This document shows, piece by piece, positions 1 through 6,199 of a stretch of DNA of 21,684 nucleotides. Origin of the DNA: CAYURR01 sp964446745 (GTDB lineage: Bacteria > Bacillota > Clostridia > Lachnospirales > WQUN01); NCBI GenBank assembly GCA_964446745.1, contig CAYURR010000029.1, positions 1-21,684 of the forward strand. The letters run 5' to 3'. A model generated the notes under the pieces. The model made no database searches and had not been told where the DNA came from. It saw nothing but the letters and a program-made list of their open reading frames with translations. The position numbers and the translations under genes are program-made. The first letter of the stretch is position 1. Each line of letters opens with the position of its first letter.

Positions 1-95
1 CCTTTCGAAACTTTCCTAACATATATGTTATGAATCCTTAACCTGAACGATTATATCAAATGTTGCCCGAATAAGCAAGCATACTAAAACTGTTG

Positions 96-124
96 TTGAT
101 TTTTGCTATAACGTGATGTATACT
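96..124 (+). promoter_or_regulatory. Probable vegetative promoter for the deacetylase-bactofilin operon
   Basis: A TTGATT hexamer (96-101) and a TATACT hexamer (119-124) are separated by exactly 17 bases, close to the sigma-A consensus. Transcription would start near 131, giving a leader of about 80 bases before the ATG at 209. A weaker alternative is TTGCAA at 128-133 with TAGATA at 151-156. Apart from this, bases 1-208 are AT-rich and show no gene. Confidence 0.55.
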
Positions 125-208
125 CAATTGCAAAGTATTATGAAGCGTTATAGATATTTTAATTAAGATATTTTCATATAGTTTTCGAGGTGTTAGCGAG
201 GTGTTAGT

Positions 209-1381
209 ATGTACTTTGGGAGCGTTCGCTTTTTTAAACACCTGATCATAGCGGCGCTGTCTCTTGCAGTGGTTGGGGGCTTATCAGTAGCAGTGTATTT
301 AGGCACCAGCTTTATAGCCGCCAATACGGGCACCGGTGCATCCGCAACCAAAACGGCGAAAGGCACGCAGGGCGGTACTAGTGTCCGGCTCGGTGACGCG
401 GAGGTTAAAGCGAATGACACTGAGGGCTACACGGCAGATGAGACAGGTGACGAAGCGGAGAACGGTGAGATTGGCGACAGCTGGGTCGATGACAGGACAA
501 GCTCTACATTCACGGATTCAGACACGAAAGACGGGGATACGCTTGATGTGTCTGAGCCCTCTAATGACAATCCGACATCGGACAAGCCTGCGGACACAAA
601 GACGGCGGCTTTAACTACATCGGCATCTAATTCATCGGCGGGTTCGGCTGCAAAACGCGTGGAGCTCGTGGACTATGCTACGCTGTTTCCTGAACTGTAT
701 GCGGAGCCGTCCGAGATATATGTAAAGGGCGAGGGCTACCAGAGCAGCGCGTCGAGTAAAAATGCAGATGCAGATAAAAAGATCGCATATCTGACCTTTG
801 ACGACGGCCCATCTGAGGTGACTGCGGATATAATGGACGTGTTGCGCAGATACGATGTAAAGGCGACATTTTTTATAAATAATCCGGACACCGAAAAGAA
901 ACGCGAAATATTGGCAAAGATACTCTCGGAGGGTCACGCGGTAGGAATGCATTCGATGACCCACGATTATAAAAAGATATATAAATCCGTACCCGCCTAT
1001 CTTGAGGATATGAACGGGATATTTACGGAGATATATATGCAGACGGGCATGAAGCCTGCCATGATGCGCTTTCCGGGCGGTAGTATAAATGCCTATGACA
1101 AGCCCATATATGAACAGCTTGCCGCAGAGGTATTGCGCAGAGGATTTGTGTATTTCGACTGGAATGTAACGATTGATAACTCGGGCGATACCGCCTCGTA
1201 TAACAACAGCCTGCACAATGCCGAGAGCAGGGAGAGTGTCATCATCCAGATGCAGGACGGCCCGGACAAGACAAATATGCCGTTTGCGGTTAAGTATGTA
1301 ATAGAAAATCTCAGGGATCGGGGTTATGCGTTTGACAAGCTCTCTGAATGGGTCAAGCCGGTCACTTTTGCTTACGAATAA
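209..1381 (+). CDS. Membrane-anchored polysaccharide deacetylase (NodB domain)
   Basis: The 390-residue protein has an N-terminal hydrophobic segment (about residues 10-37) that looks like an uncleaved signal anchor. A long Ser/Thr/Asp-rich linker (about 40-150) follows, then a NodB-type carbohydrate esterase family 4 domain (about 190-380). Family motifs are visible: TFDDGP with D198 and D199, the metal-binding pair H248 and H252 in HSMTH, RFPGG at 287-291, and DWN at 317-319. The last motif, normally containing a His that acts as general acid, reads IIQMQDG with Gln349 in the His position, so activity may be altered or lost. The domain would sit outside the membrane, acting on peptidoglycan or another N-acetylated cell-wall glycan. 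The ATG is preceded by GAGGTG around 197-203. The bactofilin gene starts 21 bases after its stop, suggesting one operon. Confidence 0.88.
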   Translation: MYFGSVRFFKHLIIAALSLAVVGGLSVAVYLGTSFIAANTGTGASATKTAKGTQGGTSVRLGDAEVKANDTEGYTADETGDEAENGEIGDSWVDDRTSSTFTDSDTKDGDTLDVSEPSNDNPTSDKPADTKTAALTTSASNSSAGSAAKRVELVDYATLFPELYAEPSEIYVKGEGYQSSASSKNADADKKIAYLTFDDGPSEVTADIMDVLRRYDVKATFFINNPDTEKKREILAKILSEGHAVGMHSMTHDYKKIYKSVPAYLEDMNGIFTEIYMQTGMKPAMMRFPGGSINAYDKPIYEQLAAEVLRRGFVYFDWNVTIDNSGDTASYNNSLHNAESRESVIIQMQDGPDKTNMPFAVKYVIENLRDRGYAFDKLSEWVKPVTFAYE

Positions 1382-1402
1382 AAGATAGCGGGGAAATATA
1401 CA

Positions 1403-2215
1403 ATGGGTATTCGCGATAATTTTATCCAAGCATGGAAAGAGTTGTTTGGCAGAACTTCAGATAAATCGGCATCCGCAAGCGGCGAGCCTAAACGGGAACC
1501 CATAACGCCGAAGGAAAATGTATCCGACAAGGAATTGACCGGTGTGCGTCTGGGCAATCTGTACGCCACGGAGCAGGCCGTATCGGAGCCTGTCAGGCTG
1601 GCCGTCAAGGAGGCTGTCCGGGAGGCGGTCAAAGAGGTAGACGCTACCGGGAGTAAGGCGTCCCCGTTGGACGACAGCAGAGAGCTGTTCCGCGATGTGC
1701 CCAGGGATATGATCAGAGATGGAAAGACGCCGTCGAGTGGACTGGGCAACGAGGTCACAATCATTTCAAAGAACACAATAGTAGAGGGCGGCATTCGCTC
1801 ATACGCCAATATAAATGTAGAGGGCAACATTAAGGGCAATGTGCGTACAACCAAGAACGCGAGCATATCGGGCAAGGTTGTGGGAAATCTCGAATGTAGC
1901 AATGCAGATATGGTCGGCGCAGCGATCCAAGGGGACTTGGTATCCAACGGTGCGGTTGGTATGGATCAGAACAGCCTGTTGCTCGGCGATCTCTCAGCGC
2001 TGAACCTGCGTATAAACGGCAAGGTCAAGGGTAATTTGCATGTAGACGGCAAGGCTGAGCTCGATGCAGATTCGATTATATTGGGAGACATCAACGCGAC
2101 GAAGATTGTAGTGGACGAGGGTGCAAAGATTAGAGGCTTTGTAACCGTGGCTTCTACGCATGAGATAGACAGCTCTTTGTTCCCCGAACAAGTAGCCATT
2201 ACGGAAGTGGAATAA
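1403..2215 (+). CDS. Bactofilin (polymer-forming cytoskeletal protein)
   Basis: The 270-residue protein carries the repetitive beta-helix core of the bactofilin (DUF583) family from about residue 115 to 252. It shows a run of short Val/Ile/Gly-rich rungs such as NINVEGNIKGNV, GKVVGNLE and LRINGKVKGNLHVDGKAE. Bactofilins polymerise without nucleotide into filaments or patches at the membrane and often localise cell-wall enzymes. The N-terminus (MGIRDNFIQAWKELFG) could form an amphipathic membrane-binding helix, and a charged helix-prone stretch lies near residues 65-85. The N-terminal extension of about 110 residues is long for the family. It lies 21 bases downstream of the deacetylase gene in the same direction, so a role in positioning that enzyme is plausible but inferred. 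A hairpin terminator begins 6 bases after the stop. Confidence 0.9.
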   Translation: MGIRDNFIQAWKELFGRTSDKSASASGEPKREPITPKENVSDKELTGVRLGNLYATEQAVSEPVRLAVKEAVREAVKEVDATGSKASPLDDSRELFRDVPRDMIRDGKTPSSGLGNEVTIISKNTIVEGGIRSYANINVEGNIKGNVRTTKNASISGKVVGNLECSNADMVGAAIQGDLVSNGAVGMDQNSLLLGDLSALNLRINGKVKGNLHVDGKAELDADSIILGDINATKIVVDEGAKIRGFVTVASTHEIDSSLFPEQVAITEVE

Positions 2216-2220
2216 ATTAT

Positions 2221-2277
2221 AAACGGATTCACATGGATACTACCTATTAAGGGTTTATCCGTGCGAATCCGTTTTTT
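2221..2277. terminator. Intrinsic terminator, probably bidirectional, between convergent genes
   Basis: Arms at 2221-2239 and 2256-2274 form a 19-bp stem with one mismatch and one G-U pair around a 16-base loop. A T-run follows on the plus strand at 2272-2277. The minus-strand side is also followed by a T-rich stretch. It sits between the bactofilin stop (2215) and the end of the oppositely oriented reductase gene (2297), so it can serve both. Confidence 0.85.
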
Positions 2278-2296
2278 ATTCGAAATCCGTGGTTAT

Positions 2297-3457
2297 TTAG
2301 TTAAATACTTCGAGGGCAGCTTGCATGTTCTTTGTAACGGATACGGAGAACGGACAGCGCGCCTCACATGCGCCGCACTCGATGCAATCCTTGGCATTGG
2401 CCTTGAGTGCCGCGTAATGCGCCTTGAGAGTATCCAGCCCACCTGTTACCGACGAGCGCGCGAGATCCAAATATTTCGTTACAGCCGCGATGTCGATGTT
2501 GTTGGGGCAGGGGAGGCAGTGGTTGCAATACATACAGTGTCCGGTGGCCTTAAGCGGGTCGAAACCGCCGATGACATTCATGTAATCGCGTTCCTCGGCG
2601 GTCGAAGCCGAATAGGCTACTGCGGCCTTTACCTCGTCGACGTTACGGCAGCCGATCAGTGCCGAAGCTACTGCCGGACGTGAGAGCGCGTAATTAACGA
2701 GTTGCGGTACGGTCATAGCGGCCTTGAATGGGGAACGTTCCCCGTTTAACAGCATACCGGCACCCAATGTCTTCATAACGGTGATCGCTGTGCCATGGCT
2801 TTCGCAAGCGAGGTACAACGCATTACGTGAGGGATCGAGACCGGACAGATTGCCAAAGCTCTTGCCATCAAACAGGCTGTCTATGTCAGTATCGGACGGG
2901 TACATGTCAAACACCGGGTTTAACGAAAACATCAGCACGTCGATCTGATCCGTGTTGACGGCCTTCAAAGCTGTCTGAGGCACATGTGAGCTCATACCTA
3001 TATAGCGGATGATGCCCTTCTTTTTCAATGATAGCGCGTAGTCGAGCACGCCACCTTCTATGTAATTCTTATAATCCTCTTCACTGTCCACAAAATGCAG
3101 CATGCCGATATCTACATAGTCCGTGTTCATCAATGACATGAAACGTGAGAAGTATTTCTCAACCTCGTCGAGAGCGGTGTTTTTCTTATACTGACCCGAT
3201 TCGTCGAGGCAAGCCCCGAGATGCCCTTGCAACAGCACGTCTTTACGCCTGGTTCCGAGCGCATCGCCGATGCATTTGCGAATATTGTCCTGCGGCATAA
3301 AGACATCGATGATATTTACACCCGCATCGAGCGCAGCGTTAATGACCGCATGCGTATTCGCATCGTCGACAACCCCATCCGGCGTAATCAGATGCTCTCC
3401 GCCTAAACCTACCTCGCTGACCTTTGCCCCGGTCCTGCCCAAAATCTTGTAATCCAT
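2297..3457 (-). CDS. Aldo/keto reductase with C-terminal 4Fe-4S ferredoxin-type domain
   Basis: The 386-residue protein begins like an aldo/keto reductase (YKILGRTGAKVSEVGLGG) and keeps the barrel elements NIIDVF (D51) and DYVDIGMLHFVD (H121). The usual catalytic Tyr and Lys are not evident. The segment after D51 reads VFMPQDN, and the Lys-containing strand reads LLQGHLG, a pattern I associate with a ferredoxin-linked subgroup of the family. Two cysteine clusters follow, C308/C311/C314/C317 and C358/C361/C364/C368, each ending in Cys-Pro, consistent with two 4Fe-4S clusters. Its substrate is unknown, and electron transfer rather than simple NADPH-dependent reduction is possible. The start at 3457 is preferred over a longer frame from 3478 because an AGGAGG site lies about 6 bases upstream of it. 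The phosphoesterase gene ends 13 bases upstream, so the two are probably co-transcribed. Confidence 0.88.
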   Translation of the reverse strand: MDYKILGRTGAKVSEVGLGGEHLITPDGVVDDANTHAVINAALDAGVNIIDVFMPQDNIRKCIGDALGTRRKDVLLQGHLGACLDESGQYKKNTALDEVEKYFSRFMSLMNTDYVDIGMLHFVDSEEDYKNYIEGGVLDYALSLKKKGIIRYIGMSSHVPQTALKAVNTDQIDVLMFSLNPVFDMYPSDTDIDSLFDGKSFGNLSGLDPSRNALYLACESHGTAITVMKTLGAGMLLNGERSPFKAAMTVPQLVNYALSRPAVASALIGCRNVDEVKAAVAYSASTAEERDYMNVIGGFDPLKATGHCMYCNHCLPCPNNIDIAAVTKYLDLARSSVTGGLDTLKAHYAALKANAKDCIECGACEARCPFSVSVTKNMQAALEVFN

Positions 3458-3470
3458 GTGCTTCCTCCTC

Positions 3471-4418
3471 TTAATCAATAGCGCCTACACATTCCAACCA
3501 ATATTTGAAGCCGCCACGCCAGGTATCCGTTTGAAACGGTCTCGTGCTGTCGCCGATACGTTCGGCGTATTCATTCATGCACGCAAAAAAAATGCTGGTC
3601 GTGTCGGTAGATGTCTTTAACGAGCGCAGTACGACCTCGGTCAATTCCGGAGCGGCCTTATATAAATCGGACGCGCGGGTATAGTCGATCAGGCTATCTA
3701 TATCGTATACTGCACGGTGTTCGGATACGGTCACGGTATCGGTAATGTCTATGATTGTATACGGGGCTCCATGTATGCCGTCCAATGGATCTCCGCAAGA
3801 GCCCGGATTTAGAAACAGCGTATTGCCGATGAACGCATGATATTGAATGTGGTTATGCCCGTCCAAATATATCGCTGGTGTATCGGGCAGCATATCCGCA
3901 AGGCGTTGATCATCAGCGAGTGAGGCTACTTTTTGCTCTAAAAAGGACGAGTGGGATTGCCCACTTTGCAGATGCTTGCACATACGTCCGGAGGTGATTT
4001 GATTGAAGGCGGTGTCCGGAAAACGGTGGCCGTTCCAATGACACATATGTATGGGGATGTTACATTGATTATGCCCAGTATTTAGTGTATCTCGTTCAGG
4101 TAGGTTCATCAGGAACTCTTTATTTTGTGGGGTAAGTGCCTGGTATTGGTAGTAGAGGCAGGTAAACTGACCATCCGTAAACGTTGACGGGTCGCGTGAA
4201 GCCAGCCAGTGGACATAGTCCTCACCGTTACCCGCGATGAGACGCGCGTTGGGTAATGTACGCAACGTGTTTGCAACCTCATTTTCGTACGGCAAGGCGA
4301 AGCAATAGTCACCGACGAACAAATAACCGTCGACACCTCTGTTGTCGGCATCAGTGAGTGCGGCGCGAAGGGCCGGATAATTCCCATGAATATCGGCAAA
4401 AACGGCGTAGCGTGGCAT
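3471..4418 (-). CDS. Calcineurin-like metallophosphoesterase
   Basis: The 315-residue protein has the metallophosphoesterase signature near its N-terminus: DIHGN (D9, H11), VGDY (G36-D37) and GNGED (63-67), with Gly65 where the common motif has His. Later motifs are H127 (MCHWNGH), GHNH (187-190) and the adjacent NPGSCG, as in YfcE-like predicted phosphatases. A two-metal phosphodiesterase or phosphatase activity is likely, but the substrate cannot be read from the sequence. The residues after about 220 form an extra C-terminal region without a recognised motif. The start at 4418 is chosen because homology begins there. The frame is open further upstream to 4511, but that extension looks non-coding and the region holds a possible promoter. 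A weak GGGTG lies upstream of the start. Confidence 0.85.
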   Translation of the reverse strand: MPRYAVFADIHGNYPALRAALTDADNRGVDGYLFVGDYCFALPYENEVANTLRTLPNARLIAGNGEDYVHWLASRDPSTFTDGQFTCLYYQYQALTPQNKEFLMNLPERDTLNTGHNQCNIPIHMCHWNGHRFPDTAFNQITSGRMCKHLQSGQSHSSFLEQKVASLADDQRLADMLPDTPAIYLDGHNHIQYHAFIGNTLFLNPGSCGDPLDGIHGAPYTIIDITDTVTVSEHRAVYDIDSLIDYTRASDLYKAAPELTEVVLRSLKTSTDTTSIFFACMNEYAERIGDSTRPFQTDTWRGGFKYWLECVGAID

Positions 4419-4460
4419 GCAAACACCCATTTCTAATAAATGATGTGAACCCTTCCAAGC

Positions 4461-4466
4461 ATTATA
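4461..4466 (-). promoter_or_regulatory. Possible -10 box for the phosphoesterase-reductase operon
   Basis: Reading the minus strand, a perfect TATAAT occurs 42 bases upstream of the ATG at 4418. No good -35 hexamer is seen at 16-18 bases, so this is a tentative call. Confidence 0.35.
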
Positions 4467-4503
4467 ACATAATATGGCGAAATATACACAGGCACATCGT
4501 AAA

Positions 4504-4560
4504 TGTCCCATGCATAAAATAAAACGGACCGCTGATGGGCAGAGCGGTCCGTTTGGGACA
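4504..4560 (-). terminator. Nested hairpin before sigK; possible minus-strand terminator
   Basis: A perfect 12-bp stem (4522-4533 with 4543-4554) has a 9-base loop. A second 7-bp complementary pair (TGTCCCA at 4504-4510, TGGGACA at 4554-4560) flanks it, competing for one base. On the minus strand the inner stem is followed by TTTTATTTTA, as in an intrinsic terminator, which would stop transcripts coming from the recombinase side. On the plus strand it lies just upstream of the sigK ribosome-binding site (GGAGG at 4563-4567), so it could instead influence sigK mRNA. Confidence 0.5.
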
Positions 4561-4574
4561 ACGGAGGCGATAAT

Positions 4575-4961
4575 ATGGTCGGATATATAAGCGGAGGCAA
4601 CACATTTCCAAAACCACTCACTCAGGAAGAGGAAAGCCGGTTACTGACGGAATATGCTGCAGGCAAAGACGAGGCCAAGGACATACTGATCGAGCGGAAC
4701 CTGAGGCTCGTGGCCCATGTGGTGAAAAAATATTCGCAGCACGGCAAAGAAAATGAGGACATGATCTCGATAGGTACTATCGGTTTAATAAAGGCGATAA
4801 GCACGTACAAACCCGAAAAAGGGACAAGGCTCGCCACATATGCGGCACGTTGTATAGAGAATGCTATACTGTTCTGTGTGGCACACTTAGCCCCTTTAAA
4901 AGATTTGCACCATATCACCATCGACTATTACGTACTCCAAAACCTTCCGCAACAATTGTAG
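4575..4961 (+). CDS. sigK: Sigma-K factor, N-terminal half, interrupted by a skin-like element
   Basis: Residues 1 to about 99 match the mother-cell sporulation sigma factor SigK. This part covers regions 1.2 to 2: FPKPLTQEEE, IERNLRLVAHVVKKY, EDMISIGTIGLIKAI and TRLATYAARCIEN. Similarity stops after residues 93-96 (CIEN). The remaining 30 or so residues to the stop at 4961 read through foreign sequence and overlap the recombinase end in antisense. Regions 3 and 4, including the -35-binding helix-turn-helix, are absent, so this product alone should not be functional. The start has a GGAGG site 7 bases upstream. An in-frame stop at 4533 shows there is no pro-sequence of the B. subtilis pro-SigK type. 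The 3' half of the gene is not in the window. Confidence 0.85.
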   Translation: MVGYISGGNTFPKPLTQEEESRLLTEYAAGKDEAKDILIERNLRLVAHVVKKYSQHGKENEDMISIGTIGLIKAISTYKPEKGTRLATYAARCIENAILFCVAHLAPLKDLHHITIDYYVLQNLPQQL

Positions 4962-6000
4962 CTTACCTTCATAGTCAACCAACTGTAACAGCTGTGGAAG
5001 ATCCATAATTGTTTGCTTGGCTTTATCTATGTCGGCTATGCGGCCATCCTGTACTTTGCTGTAGGCAAGTATGTGATTTATCTGTTGCCGACTCATCTCA
5101 CGTTCATTGTCTAATGCCTCAATGTCTGCATATATGGATTGCTTAACAACATCCGGCGCTGTGCGTAAGTTTGCCGTCTGCTTTTGTATGTCTGAATCAA
5201 TTTGCGAAACGCGCCTTTTTAAATTGTCGAGTTCCTTTTCCGTCTCTCTGGCTTTTACCATAAGGGTATGTTTTTGATACCTCTTTCGGACGCGTCGAGC
5301 TCATCTCTGAGATATCATTTAAGATATTCTGCGTCTTAATCCAGTCTGCACCGCTGATTATGCCTATATGCTTACCCACAGGTATTATCCATTCTCTTAT
5401 CTCTCTGCGGCTTGTCCTCTGGGAATACTTGGGATCAAGAGCCGTCGAAGCCGTATCCATTTGCTTGGTTTGCTCTGTTTTGTTGTATGCCATTATGCCG
5501 TGTTTACCGTCAAAATCCTTTTCCTCCGCCCATACAGTCACATCAAAGGATGCGAAGTAGCTCATCATGTCCGCATCTGCAATGGCACTGAGTAGCGAGA
5601 TCATTATCTTACCTGTCCTAGAGCCTGTATACAATTCCCTGTCACTCACAGATACAAAAGCAATTCTTTGTTGATCTATCTGTTGAACAAGGTTTAGTAG
5701 ATCGACCGTTCGGCGAGAGATACGGTCGATCTTAAAACAGATCACAGCCTTGATTTTGTTCCCTTCAATGTCGCGCAGCATCCTTTTATATTGCGGTCTG
5801 TCGGCATAGAAGCCACTTCGTCCTTCGTCCTCATAAATTAAAAATATCCTCTGCTGTAATTTCAAATTGGGCACGCGCTAACGCAATACACTTTTCATTC
5901 TGTATATCGATGCTCTTGCCAGTCACACAGCTTCATGTCTATTGTCAGTTTCAAATTTTGTTTTTCTTTTGCCATACCGGTACCTCGCTTTCGTTTAGCC
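4863..6000. mobile_element. Left end of a skin-like element inserted in sigK, decayed
   Basis: The element boundary is set by the loss of SigK similarity after about 4862 and by the adjoining recombinase gene, whose stop lies about 35 bases inside. The site and convergent layout match the skin element of B. subtilis, where recombination within sigK restores the gene in the mother cell. The right boundary cannot be placed: no sigK 3' half occurs in the rest of the window. The 6000 limit given here only covers the recombinase and its upstream edge. The element might extend past the end of the window or may be a truncated remnant. Confidence 0.6.
4896..5975 (-). pseudogene. Large serine recombinase remnant (SpoIVCA-like)
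   Basis: Read on the minus strand, the gene opens with an ATG at 5975 behind a GCGAGG site, but hits a stop after 26 codons. The recognisable resolvase sequence GKSIDIQNEKCIALA begins near 5920 in another frame. The N-terminal Tyr-x-Arg-Val-Ser motif with the catalytic serine is not found. Near 5836-5842 one extra base in an A/T run shifts the frame between EDIF and IYEDEGRSGF. The resolvase core continues (AVICFKIDRISRRT), followed by a DNA-binding recombinase-domain segment (VGKHIGIISGADWI). Near 5265 the frame changes again and the zinc-ribbon cysteines are missing. The coiled-coil C-terminus then runs to 4896, ending DYEGKLQLLRKVLEYVIVDGD. In an intact skin element this enzyme excises the insert from sigK. 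This copy is almost certainly inactive unless sequencing errors explain the lesions. Confidence 0.85.
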
Positions 6001-6009
6001 AATCATTAG

Positions 6010-6017
6010 ATTATATG
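6010..6017 (-). promoter_or_regulatory. Possible sigma-E-like -10 box upstream of the recombinase
   Basis: Reading the minus strand, CATATAAT lies about 35 bases upstream of the ATG at 5975. It differs by one base from the CATACAAT -10 element of mother-cell sigma-E promoters, which drive spoIVCA in B. subtilis. It also contains a perfect TATAAT, so a sigma-A reading is possible. No convincing -35 was found for either. Confidence 0.3.
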
Positions 6018-6106
6018 CTGTATGGCAGTGGCCAAATACAAAGCGCTGCTGTAATGATTAAAACACGTTAAATCAAAATTGTACAATAACTCGTCAAGAT
6101 ATGGTT

Positions 6107-6134
6107 AGTAGCCAAATGCTACTCACGTTATAAT
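6107..6134 (+). promoter_or_regulatory. Candidate operator and -10 box of the glycan operon
   Basis: A perfect inverted repeat, AGTAGC (6107-6112) and GCTACT (6118-6123) with a 5-base spacer, lies just upstream of a perfect TATAAT at 6129-6134. The repeat covers the place where the -35 element would be, and no good -35 hexamer exists there. This suggests a controlled promoter for the hydrolase gene starting 66 bases after the -10 box. A related sequence occurs about 80 bases upstream at 6027-6039. The bound regulator is unknown. Confidence 0.45.
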
Positions 6135-6199
6135 ATGATAACAAAACCTAAGCAATTGGTTATATTTTAATATACAGATTCATGATTGGGAGTAAACAT

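Noticed and set aside
632..1429. 265-codon open frame on the minus strand across the deacetylase gene
   Set aside because: It is antisense to a well-supported gene, has no family resemblance and no ribosome-binding context.
4419..4511. Longer N-terminus for the metallophosphoesterase
   Set aside because: The extra residues carry no family similarity, have no ribosome-binding site and cover a possible promoter. The family signature begins directly at 4418.
4863..4961. C-terminal 33 codons of the sigK frame as a genuine alternative SigK tail
   Set aside because: They lack any resemblance to SigK, run antisense to the recombinase end and stop by chance. They are read-through into the inserted DNA.
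6001..6059. AATCATTA and TAATGATT inverted repeat as an element end or attachment site
   Set aside because: The 8-bp AT-rich arms are 43 bases apart and have no counterpart near the sigK break. Large serine recombinases do not leave terminal inverted repeats.
6182..6199. ATG at 6182 as start of the first hydrolase
   Set aside because: The GGGAG site lies between this ATG and the one at 6200, so it serves the latter.
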